From Candidatus Omnitrophota bacterium (GTDB lineage: Bacteria > Omnitrophota > Gorgyraeia > Duberdicusellales > 4484-171): a DNA stretch of 5,005 nucleotides. Location of the stretch: contig JAMWDA010000116.1 of NCBI GenBank assembly GCA_023818995.1, positions 1 to 5,005 on the forward strand, written 5' to 3'. Positions 1-5,005 of the stretch are shown in pieces (within the stretch, counting starts at the first letter, position 1; the number at the start of each line of letters is the position of its first letter). A program made the position numbers and the translations under genes. The notes under the pieces are model-generated. The model worked only from the letters and a program-made list of their open reading frames with translations. It did not search any database and had not been told where the DNA came from.

Positions 1-45
1 CTTAACTTTGAAGAAAAGGGAGAAGCTTTGGTAGAAGCTCTTTAA
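1..45 (+). CDS. C-terminal end of an upstream gene (partial)
   Basis: An open frame runs in from the left edge and reads LNFEEKGEALVEAL before a TAA stop at 43-45. Only 14 residues are visible, an acidic and probably helical tail, so no family can be named. It is included because the next gene begins only after a repeat-rich gap of about 133 nt, and the reading direction matches the downstream operon. The stop codon overlaps the first copy of the direct repeat by two bases. It could be a chance open frame, since it is very short. Confidence 0.45.
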   Translation, partial: LNFEEKGEALVEAL

Positions 46-92
46 AATATGAAATTTCTATTTTGCTAAAAATATGAAATTTCTATTTTGCT
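44..92 (+). repeat. Tandem 24-bp direct repeat, each copy nearly palindromic
   Basis: Two perfect 24-bp copies lie at 44-67 and 69-92, a 25-bp period with one base between them. Each copy holds the self-complementary core GAAATTTC (51-58 and 76-83), flanked by AAAATA on the left and TATTTT on the right. These flanks are complementary, with a single unpaired T just left of the core, so each copy could be a two-fold-symmetric protein site or a weak hairpin. The position, directly after the upstream stop and before the likely promoter, fits either a tandem operator or the end of the upstream transcript. The stems are AT-only apart from one G-C pair, so a strong intrinsic terminator is unlikely. 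Confidence 0.8.
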
Positions 93-114
93 TTTACACC
101 AGTAAAAATTTTAG

Positions 115-142
115 TTGATTTTTTAAAATAAAATAGTAAAAT
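115..142 (+). promoter_or_regulatory. Possible sigma-70-type promoter for the operon
   Basis: TTGATT (115-120) resembles a -35 box and TAAAAT (137-142) a -10 box, with a 16-nt spacer. The candidate sits about 40 nt before the first start codon and just downstream of the tandem repeat, which is a sensible place for the operon promoter. In DNA this AT-rich such matches arise easily by chance, so the call is tentative. Confidence 0.35.
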
Positions 143-160
143 TTTATTATTAAAATTTTA
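137..160 (+). repeat. Twin 10-bp palindromes TAAAATTTTA
   Basis: The palindrome TAAAATTTTA occurs at 137-146 and again at 151-160, separated by TTAT. Because each unit is self-complementary, the pair is both a direct and an inverted repeat. The first copy overlaps the candidate -10 box. It could be an AT-only operator, a weak RNA hairpin in the 5' leader, or just AT-rich intergenic sequence; nothing seen here decides between these. Confidence 0.5.
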
Positions 161-167
161 TGATAAA

Positions 168-172
168 AGGAG
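168..172 (+). promoter_or_regulatory. Shine-Dalgarno AGGAG for the first operon gene
   Basis: AGGAG lies 6 nt before the ATG at 179 and 9 nt before the second, adjacent ATG at 182. Both spacings are workable, so the site supports translation starting here but does not choose between the two neighbouring ATGs. Confidence 0.75.
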
Positions 173-178
173 TTTATT

Positions 179-913
179 ATGATGCAAAGAAACATACATT
201 TATCACCTCAAGATTTATTAGAAACTTTACAGTTTAAATTAGGTGATTTTGGGAGTATTGGTATTATAAGTGGGCAGGAACATCGGGCGAAGTTCTGCTT
301 GAGTAAATTAAAAAACCCTGTTAAAAATTTCACTTTTTTAGGTTATACCTTTTGGACAGGAGATTATAAGGGTAGGAGAGTTACTGTAGGTAATGGAGGA
401 TTCTATTCTCCTGATTCTGCTTTTGTAACAGAGCTTTTATGTGTGGGAGGTATAGATACTCTTATTAGAGTTGGTTCCTGTGGAGCTTTGCTTTCTAACA
501 TAAATATAGGAGATTTTATTATTGCTGAAGATATTATACGGGGAGATGGAGCTACCAGATACTATGTAGATGATGATTTTATATCTAAAGTAGATAAAGA
601 GCTTACCAATATTTTAGAGGAAGAATTTAAGAGAATTGGTAAAACTTATAGGGGAGGGATTTGGACTACTGATGCTATCTTTAGAGAGACTAAAGATATA
701 GTCAATAGTTATATTAAAAAGGGAGCAATTGCTGTGGATATGGTTACCACTCCTTTTGTTACTGTAGCTAATCTTTATAAGAAGAGGGTCGCTGTAGTTT
801 TAACTGTTTCCGATAACCTTATTACAGGAGAGTTAGGATTCTCTGATTTTCGCTTTTTTGAAGGAGAGGAAAAAATGGTTAATTTGGTTTTTGAACTTAT
901 AGAGAGGATTTAG
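179..913 (+). CDS. Nucleoside phosphorylase-family protein, purine-type, with altered ribose-binding motif
   Basis: Members of the PNP/UDP phosphorylase family cleave nucleosides with phosphate (or water) in the cytoplasm. The 244-residue length is normal. Residues 32-36 (GQEHR) correspond to the phosphate-binding loop, and IRVGSCGAL (96-104) is close to the E. coli DeoD signature carrying the phosphate-contacting Arg and Ser. TVSDN (209-213) supplies the Asp (D212) that in purine-type enzymes acts on the base N7. The odd point is residues 187-189, DMV: the family usually has E-M-E here, and the second Glu holds the ribose hydroxyls, so V189 removes a key contact. It may act on another substrate, or bind without catalysis. 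The start may equally be the ATG at 182. The next gene starts 1 nt after its stop. The family call is firm; the substrate is unknown. Confidence 0.85.
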   Translation: MMQRNIHLSPQDLLETLQFKLGDFGSIGIISGQEHRAKFCLSKLKNPVKNFTFLGYTFWTGDYKGRRVTVGNGGFYSPDSAFVTELLCVGGIDTLIRVGSCGALLSNINIGDFIIAEDIIRGDGATRYYVDDDFISKVDKELTNILEEEFKRIGKTYRGGIWTTDAIFRETKDIVNSYIKKGAIAVDMVTTPFVTVANLYKKRVAVVLTVSDNLITGELGFSDFRFFEGEEKMVNLVFELIERI

Positions 914-914
914 T

Positions 915-1160
915 ATGGATATAAAATGGAGTGATAAAGCAGAGGAAGTGTTTAAAAAAATAATCAGTAATCTACCTTTATTTCATCGCACAATTGCTCA
1001 AAGTTTGGTTAAAGAAACTGCAGAAAAAATTGCTGGGGAGAGAAAATCAGAGTTTGTGGAGGAGAAAGATTTAATTGAAGCTTTCTTTAGAGAGGTTCCT
1101 CCTGCCTTTAGAGGGATGATGGAGAGATTATTTAAAGAGTTAGGAATTAAGAGTTCTTAA
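915..1160 (+). CDS. Small PCP_red-like domain protein (81 aa)
   Basis: This small, soluble, probably all-helical protein has no signal peptide or membrane segment. Residues 5-55 (W5, then an amphipathic helix, a NLPLFHR segment at 19-25, a second helix, and FVEEKDLIEAF at 47-57) resemble PCP_red (PF08369). That domain was named from the C-terminus of the light-independent protochlorophyllide reductase B subunit and also occurs alone in many non-photosynthetic bacteria, where its role is unknown. A C-terminal extension (about 61-81) ends in RLFKELGI. The Shine-Dalgarno AGAGAGGA (901-908) lies 6 nt before the ATG, within the end of the preceding gene, and the stop is followed 3 nt later by the reductase gene, so translation is likely coupled. 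There is no sign of bacteriochlorophyll genes nearby. The family assignment is from memory of the motif pattern. Confidence 0.6.
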   Translation: MDIKWSDKAEEVFKKIISNLPLFHRTIAQSLVKETAEKIAGERKSEFVEEKDLIEAFFREVPPAFRGMMERLFKELGIKSS

Positions 1161-1163
1161 TTT

Positions 1164-2774
1164 ATGCGTATAGGTATTTTAGGTTTAGGAGCAATTGGAA
1201 CAGTTCTGGCCGGCTATTTAAAAAATAAAAAAGATGTTTTTTTAGTTAGCCGTAAAGAAACTATAGAGGTTATAAAAGATAAAGGGATAACTATAAGAGG
1301 CGTGCGTGGCAGTTATAATCTTAATAATATAAAAGTTTACGATAAACTAAATCAACCTGTGGATTTAGCTATATTAGCGGTAAAAACTCAGGATGTAAGG
1401 GATATATTAGTAGATAACATTAATTATCTTAAAGATAGTTTTATTTTAACTGTGCAGAATGGGATAAAAGCAGAGGAAATTGTTTCTGAGTTTTTACCTA
1501 AGGAGAAAATTATATCAACTATCGTAATGTTTGGAGCAACTTATTTACAACCAGGTTTAGTTATACATAATTTTGAAGGAGATTGGATTTTAGGTAGATT
1601 GGATGGTAACATAGACAGTAATTTAGAGACCATTGCGGATGTGTTTAAGGAAAGTTTCTCTATAAAATTAACAGATAAAATTTTGGGTATGAAATGGTTA
1701 AAACTTTTTCTTAACGCTAATAATTGTATTCCTGCAATAGTAAATAAGAGTATGCAGGAGTGTTTTTCTAATTTAGATTTGTGCCAGATAAGTATAGGAA
1801 TTTGGCGAGAAGGATTAGGTGCCGTAAGAAAAGCTAATATAGAATTAGCTGACCTACCTGATTTTCCTGTGGAGCGGTTAGTTAAATTAGTTTCTTTACC
1901 TATAGAGGAGGGAGCAAAGATATTTTCTAATATAATGAGCAATTTAAGTAAAGAGCCTCTCTACGGTTCGGTTCTACAGAGTATAAGACGCAATAGACCT
2001 TCAGAAATTGATTATCTTAATGGTGCTTTTGTAGAGATAGGAAGAAAGAACTCTTTTTATACTCCCTTAAATAAGAAATTAGTTGAATTAGTTCACAAGG
2101 TAGAGAAAGATAATGAATTTATTACCATAGAGGAGTTGATTAGTAAGACAAAAAATCTTATTCCTCGCAATAATTTTGTGGAAGATAGGGAAATAGTAAA
2201 TACTCCTTTCCCGCGATTAAAGCTTACCGTATTAAAAGTTGAAGGTGATTGTTACCATGGTTATAAGGAGAAAGATGAAATTATCCTTGAGGATTTTACT
2301 CATCCGCCAGAATTTTTCTGTTTAGGTTTAGCGCATGTGCTTTTTCCTGTAATTTATGCTTTGAGTTTTGGTGCACGTTTTCCCTTGCAGGAAAATCAGC
2401 GCTCCTTACAAGTAACGTGCCCTGATGGTGGTAAATTGACCTTTAAAGTAGAGATTTTTGACCATAAAGGTAATATAGAATTTCTACCTAAGGACACCAA
2501 CTACAAAGGACCACAGCCCAAGGATATGTCCCTTGAGGTAATAAAATCTACAGGCAATTGTTCCTATGGATACAAGGTAGGAGATAAATTCTTTGTAAAA
2601 GGTCTTAAATGTCCAAAAGATTTCTGTGGAGCAGCATACCATTGTGCTTTTCCTGCTTTATTTGCTTTAAATTTTGGAGCAAAGTTTTTCTTTATGGAAG
2701 ATAATAACTCTATAGATACAGTTACCTGTCCTGATGGGGGTAAGGTAGTTTTCCGAGTAAAACGGGAGTATTGA
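1164..2774 (+). CDS. Ketopantoate reductase-like (PanE/ApbA) protein fused to two TIGR04076-like domains
   Basis: Residues 1-332 form a complete PanE-like reductase, a family that reduces 2-dehydropantoate to pantoate with NADPH. The Rossmann motif GLGAIG is at 7-12 and QNG at 98-100. K180 and N184 sit in the WLKLFLN segment, S269 in YGSVLQS, and E281 in SEIDYLNG; these match the catalytic or substrate residues of E. coli PanE (K176, N180, S244, E256). After a short linker come two homologous domains of about 78 residues (352-429 and 456-533) ending in CPDGGK, which match TIGR04076. PanE proteins are normally about 300 residues, so the extra 200 are unusual. The protein is cytoplasmic, with no membrane segment. 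The ATG at 1164 has only a weak Shine-Dalgarno (AGAG near 1150), so coupling to the preceding gene is likely. The TGA stop overlaps the next ATG. The reductase may use pantoate or another 2-keto or beta-keto substrate; the pathway is not proven, so no symbol is given. Confidence 0.85.
   Translation: MRIGILGLGAIGTVLAGYLKNKKDVFLVSRKETIEVIKDKGITIRGVRGSYNLNNIKVYDKLNQPVDLAILAVKTQDVRDILVDNINYLKDSFILTVQNGIKAEEIVSEFLPKEKIISTIVMFGATYLQPGLVIHNFEGDWILGRLDGNIDSNLETIADVFKESFSIKLTDKILGMKWLKLFLNANNCIPAIVNKSMQECFSNLDLCQISIGIWREGLGAVRKANIELADLPDFPVERLVKLVSLPIEEGAKIFSNIMSNLSKEPLYGSVLQSIRRNRPSEIDYLNGAFVEIGRKNSFYTPLNKKLVELVHKVEKDNEFITIEELISKTKNLIPRNNFVEDREIVNTPFPRLKLTVLKVEGDCYHGYKEKDEIILEDFTHPPEFFCLGLAHVLFPVIYALSFGARFPLQENQRSLQVTCPDGGKLTFKVEIFDHKGNIEFLPKDTNYKGPQPKDMSLEVIKSTGNCSYGYKVGDKFFVKGLKCPKDFCGAAYHCAFPALFALNFGAKFFFMEDNNSIDTVTCPDGGKVVFRVKREY
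2217..2762 (+). repeat. Tandem protein domain duplication (two TIGR04076-like units)
   Basis: Within the reductase fusion, unit A (residues 352-429, 2217-2450) and unit B (456-533, 2529-2762) share the same order of motifs. Each has a C-x-x-GYK start (C363, C466), a P-x-x-FC segment (C386, C488), an ALxFGA(R/K)F segment (398-406, 500-508) and a terminal TCPDGGK (C419, C522). The three Cys are spaced 23 and 33 residues apart in A, and 22 and 34 in B. Unit B has two further Cys (C483, C494). The units have clearly diverged, so this is an old duplication and not a recent DNA repeat. Stand-alone TIGR04076 proteins are about 90 residues; their function is unknown, and the conserved Cys suggest metal binding or redox chemistry. 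Confidence 0.75.
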
Positions 2775-4021
2775 TGAGACGGGTAGTAATTACTGGTTTA
2801 GGAATAGTTAGTCCAGCAGGAAACGATTTAGATACTTTTTATAACAATCTAATTTCTGGTAAAAGTTTTGTTCGCAAAGTAGAAAATTTTGATGTTAGTT
2901 TATTTAACTCTAAGATCGCTGCACAAAGTTTAGATTTCGACCCTTCAAAATTTGGAATTAGGGATTATCACCGTATGGATAGATACGTGCAATTTAATAT
3001 AGCTTGTGCTAAACAGGCGATAGAGGATGCTAATCTTAATTTTGATAGATTGAATGGGTATAGAGTGGGGGTAGTTTTAGCGAATGCTATCTGTGGGACA
3101 AGGTTTATGGAAGAAGAATTTTTGTTGGTTACCGATTGGGGTAAGAATCCCATTAATCCTAAGAAAGTAAGACCTTATCTATACGATGCAGCAATGTTTA
3201 ATACACCTTCTATAGAAATTTCCTCTCTTTATGGATTGAAAGGTATGAATTGCACAATCTCTACAGGTTGCACTGCTGCTACTGATGCCTTAGGTTTTTC
3301 TTTAGAGCTAATTAGGGATGGTAGACAAGATTTAATTGTTGCCGGAGGAGGAGAAGCGCCCATTACACCTATTACCTTTGGTGCTTTTGATGTTATTGGA
3401 GCAATCTCTAAAAATAATGATGAGCCGGAGAAAGCCAGTAGACCATTTGACCGTAGACGTGATGGATTCGTTCTTTCTGAAGGAGCAGGAGTTTTAATTT
3501 TAGAGGAATTAGAACATGCTTTAAAAAGAGATGCCAAGATTTACTGTGAGTTAATTGGTTATGGAACAAGCTGTAACGCTTACCATATGACCGATTTACC
3601 CGAAGATGGTTTAGCTATGGTTCATTGTATAGAGGAGACATTCAAAGATGCTAAGATAAATAAAGATAAGATAGATTATATAAATACACATGGTAGTTCT
3701 ACTCCCCAGAACGATATTTTTGAGACAAATGCTTATAAGATATTTTTTAAAGATTTAGCTTATAGAATCCCCATTAGTTCAATAAAATCTATGTTAGGAC
3801 ATCCTCTTGCAGGAGCTAATGCTGTAGAGGCGGTTCTCTGTGCGTTAATATTTAAGCATAATATACTACCTCCAACCATAAATTTAGAAGAACCTGATCC
3901 AGCTTGCGATTTAGATTATATACCTAATAAAGCGAGAGAGAAAAGAGTTGATTATATATTAAAGACGAGTAGCGGGTTTTCTGGTATCCATTCAAGTTTA
4001 ATTTTTAAACGTTGGGAATAA
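2774..4021 (+). CDS. Beta-ketoacyl synthase, type II PKS KS-alpha-like
   Basis: This 415-residue enzyme is predicted to catalyse decarboxylative Claisen condensation of malonyl-ACP onto an acyl chain in the cytoplasm. The catalytic set is complete: nucleophile C166 in STGCTAAT, H306 in INTHGSST, K338 and H343 in SSIKSMLGH. All four are offset by exactly three from E. coli FabF (C163, H303, K335, H340). Several stretches read more like aromatic polyketide KS-alpha than housekeeping FabF: APITPI (195-200), ASRPFD (221-226), CNAYHMT (267-273), QNDxxETxAYK (312-322) and DPACDLDYIP (375-384). The C-terminal GFGGTN of FabF is GFSGIH (401-406). The start is the ATG at 2774, overlapping the preceding TGA by 1 nt, with GGGAG at 2764-2768; a TTG one codon upstream is less likely. 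The CLF-like partner follows after 2 nt, as in KS/CLF operons. A FabF-like role in a specialised fatty-acid pathway remains possible. Confidence 0.88.
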   Translation: MRRVVITGLGIVSPAGNDLDTFYNNLISGKSFVRKVENFDVSLFNSKIAAQSLDFDPSKFGIRDYHRMDRYVQFNIACAKQAIEDANLNFDRLNGYRVGVVLANAICGTRFMEEEFLLVTDWGKNPINPKKVRPYLYDAAMFNTPSIEISSLYGLKGMNCTISTGCTAATDALGFSLELIRDGRQDLIVAGGGEAPITPITFGAFDVIGAISKNNDEPEKASRPFDRRRDGFVLSEGAGVLILEELEHALKRDAKIYCELIGYGTSCNAYHMTDLPEDGLAMVHCIEETFKDAKINKDKIDYINTHGSSTPQNDIFETNAYKIFFKDLAYRIPISSIKSMLGHPLAGANAVEAVLCALIFKHNILPPTINLEEPDPACDLDYIPNKAREKRVDYILKTSSGFSGIHSSLIFKRWE

Positions 4022-4023
4022 TT

Positions 4024-4863
4024 ATGTTAGATATAGCCATTAGTGGTATAGGGGTAATTTCTCCTTGTGGATTAAAAAAAGAAACCTTCTGGGCTAATTT
4101 AAAAAAGTGTCAATCCTTTGTAGATGAGATAAATAGGTTTGATGCTACCCTTTATCCTTCAAGGATTGCTGGTCAGGTGCATCAATTGGATGTTTACTCA
4201 CCTATATCTTCCCGATTGGTAAAAAGAATAGATATTTTTTCTCATACGGCTTTAGTAGCGAGTAATGAAGCTATCGCTGATGCTAAACTTAATTTAGATA
4301 ATATAGATAAGAAGCGAGTAGGAGTATTTATGGGTAATGCTTTAGGAGGCTGGCTATTTGCTGAGACAGAGTTGAGAGATATGTATATGGAGGGTAGAGA
4401 AGGAATATCTCCTTATATGGCTTCGGCATGGTTTCCTGCCGCTCCTCAAGGTCAGATTACTATATACTATGGTTTTAAAGGTTATAGTAAAACTGTGGTT
4501 TCTGATAGAGCTTCTTCTGGTTTAGCTATATGGTATGGAGCAAAGAGTATTTGCGATGATAAAGTAGATTTTGTTTTAGCCGGCGGGATGGAGGCACCAA
4601 TTACTCCTTACGCTTTACTCTGTGCTAATACTTACGGTAGTCTTTCTAAGAATAATTCTAACCCGAAAAAAGCTTATCGGCCATTTGATTTATATCGTGA
4701 TGGGTTCGTTTTAGCTGAAGGTTCAGGAGTAGTTATTCTAGAAAATATAGAAAAAGCAATCCGTGTTTTCCATGAACTCAATCGACACTCTTCTAGTGAT
4801 ATATCCACAACTCCAACACTTATAAACCAAGATGAAGAGGAAACTTCAGAAAACCTTGAATAA
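4024..4863 (+). CDS. Chain-length-factor (CLF/KS-beta)-like protein, C-terminally truncated
   Basis: In type II PKS, CLF pairs with KS-alpha and sets polyketide length but does not itself condense. Residues 1-246 are a ketosynthase fold. The stretch AWFPAAPQGQITIYYGFKG (135-153) follows the AWF...GQI.I..G..G pattern of CLFs. Where a KS has its nucleophilic Cys, this protein has R162 in VVSDRASSG; classical CLFs have Gln there. GGMEAPITP (187-195), YRPFD and GFVLAEGSG (227-235) match its partner KS. From about R247 the sequence stops resembling the family and ends after a polar tail (SSSDISTTP..., then acidic EEETSENLE), giving 279 residues where about 400 are normal. The entire C-terminal half of the thiolase fold is missing, so it is probably non-functional as written, or misassembled. 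The ATG at 4024 has GGGAA at 4014-4018; a TTG at 4012 is in frame but less likely. Confidence 0.8.
   Translation: MLDIAISGIGVISPCGLKKETFWANLKKCQSFVDEINRFDATLYPSRIAGQVHQLDVYSPISSRLVKRIDIFSHTALVASNEAIADAKLNLDNIDKKRVGVFMGNALGGWLFAETELRDMYMEGREGISPYMASAWFPAAPQGQITIYYGFKGYSKTVVSDRASSGLAIWYGAKSICDDKVDFVLAGGMEAPITPYALLCANTYGSLSKNNSNPKKAYRPFDLYRDGFVLAEGSGVVILENIEKAIRVFHELNRHSSSDISTTPTLINQDEEETSENLE
4762..4863 (+). other. Breakpoint-like tail: non-homologous 3' end of the CLF gene
   Basis: Up to codon 246 (4759-4761) the frame follows ketosynthase sequence (ILENIEKAI). A family member would then continue with a basic stretch, a beta strand, and some 150 further residues bearing the HG and GH motifs. 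Here it changes to a polar, low-complexity tail and stops. Base use changes at the same point: the operon strand is G-rich over C, while this tail has more C than G, with codons such as CTC, TCC, CCA and CGA that are scarcer upstream. That is what joining two unrelated loci would look like. A natural deletion, an insertion edge, or an assembly misjoin are all possible. Confidence 0.55.
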
Positions 4864-5005
4864 AAAACTTATACGTTTTATTTTTATGTTAGTAAGAAAC
4901 TTTCTCTTTCTTTACTTATTAGTTTTTTTCTCTAACACATTTGCAGAAGAACTCCCTGAATTTCGAATGGGAAAGGAACAAGCCAAAACTTTTTTTTTGC
5001 TTTTT
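4832..5005 (+). CDS. Start of a secreted or membrane-anchored protein (partial)
   Basis: A frame different from the CLF gene is open from the ATG at 4832 to the window end (58 residues, no stop). It has a strongly basic N-terminus (MKRKLQK...NKK), a hydrophobic stretch at about residues 16-34 containing NFLFLYLLVFF, and a possible signal-peptidase I site after SNTFA (residue 38), followed by acidic EELPEF. This looks like a Sec signal peptide. An internal ATG at 4886 (residue 19) would give a shorter signal peptide with fewer basic residues. No good Shine-Dalgarno is visible before either, and the 4832 start overlaps the CLF stop region by 32 nt. A run of nine T at 4990-4998 lies inside the frame, so the reading frame beyond it is uncertain. 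The family cannot be named. Confidence 0.5.
   Translation, partial: MKRKLQKTLNKKLIRFIFMLVRNFLFLYLLVFFSNTFAEELPEFRMGKEQAKTFFLLF

Noticed and set aside
44..92. Tandem repeat as the start of a CRISPR array
   Set aside because: The copies are separated by a single base, so there are no spacers, and no cas-like gene is present.
44..92. Strong rho-independent terminator after the upstream gene
   Set aside because: The potential stems are almost entirely A-T with one G-C pair each, although T-runs follow; this is too weak to call a terminator.
1541..1942. Antisense open frame of 133 codons inside the reductase gene
   Set aside because: It lies wholly within a well-supported coding region on the other strand, its translation resembles no family I know, and it has no separate regulatory context.
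2771..2776. TTG at 2771 as the KS start
   Set aside because: The ATG at 2774 overlaps the preceding stop in a typical coupled arrangement, and MRRVVITG is the usual ketosynthase N-terminus.
2968..3537. Two antisense open frames (2968-3153 and 3229-3537) inside the KS gene
   Set aside because: Both are mirror frames of highly conserved ketosynthase sequence, including the active-site region, and show no domain or Shine-Dalgarno of their own.
2774..4021. Calling the first ketosynthase housekeeping fabF
   Set aside because: There is no fabD, fabG or acpP next to it, a CLF-like partner follows directly, and several stretches and the GFSGIH motif depart from FabF, so the symbol is not justified.
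4012..4026. TTG at 4012 as the CLF start
   Set aside because: It would overlap the end of the KS gene and add four residues; the ATG at 4024 gives a normal N-terminus (MLDIAISGIG) 2 nt after the KS stop.
4762..5005. Insertion sequence or transposase at the CLF breakpoint
   Set aside because: No terminal inverted repeat, target duplication or transposase-like sequence is visible in the short stretch available.

Overview
The window is AT-rich DNA (by eye about one third G+C) holding a tight, single-strand (+) gene run. Five complete or nearly complete coding regions lie at about 182-4863, separated by 1-3 nt or overlapping by 1 nt, so they look like one operon. The gene mix is a stand-alone PCP_red-like protein, a PanE-like reductase with TIGR04076-like domains, and a KS/CLF pair in AT-rich DNA. 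It suggests an uncultured, probably anaerobic Gram-negative-type bacterium; Omnitrophota or a deltaproteobacterial or Nitrospirota-like lineage would fit, but this is a low-confidence guess. It does not look like an actinomycete.

Layout: 1-45 is the last 14 codons of an upstream gene. Positions 46-178 form a leader with a 24-bp tandem direct repeat (44-67 and 69-92), each copy nearly palindromic, a possible sigma-70-type promoter, two 10-bp AT palindromes, and a clear Shine-Dalgarno. Then follow a nucleoside phosphorylase-family protein (179-913), a small PCP_red-like helical protein (915-1160), and a ketopantoate reductase-like protein fused to two tandem TIGR04076-like Cys-containing domains (1164-2774). 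Next come a ketosynthase resembling the KS-alpha of type II polyketide synthases (2774-4021) and a chain-length-factor-like partner (4024-4863) whose catalytic Cys position is Arg. The CLF loses its family sequence at about 4762 and ends far too early. A partial ORF with a signal peptide (4832->5005) runs off the end.

Working model (inference): the last two complete genes look like the KS/CLF heterodimer of a type II polyketide or specialised fatty-acid pathway. The reductase-fusion, PCP_red-like protein and phosphorylase homologue would be accessory or tailoring functions made from the same transcript. No acyl carrier protein, ketoreductase of SDR type, cyclase or acyltransferase is visible here, so the product cannot be predicted. 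The 3' end from about 4762 may be a genuine rearrangement or an assembly misjoin and should be treated cautiously.
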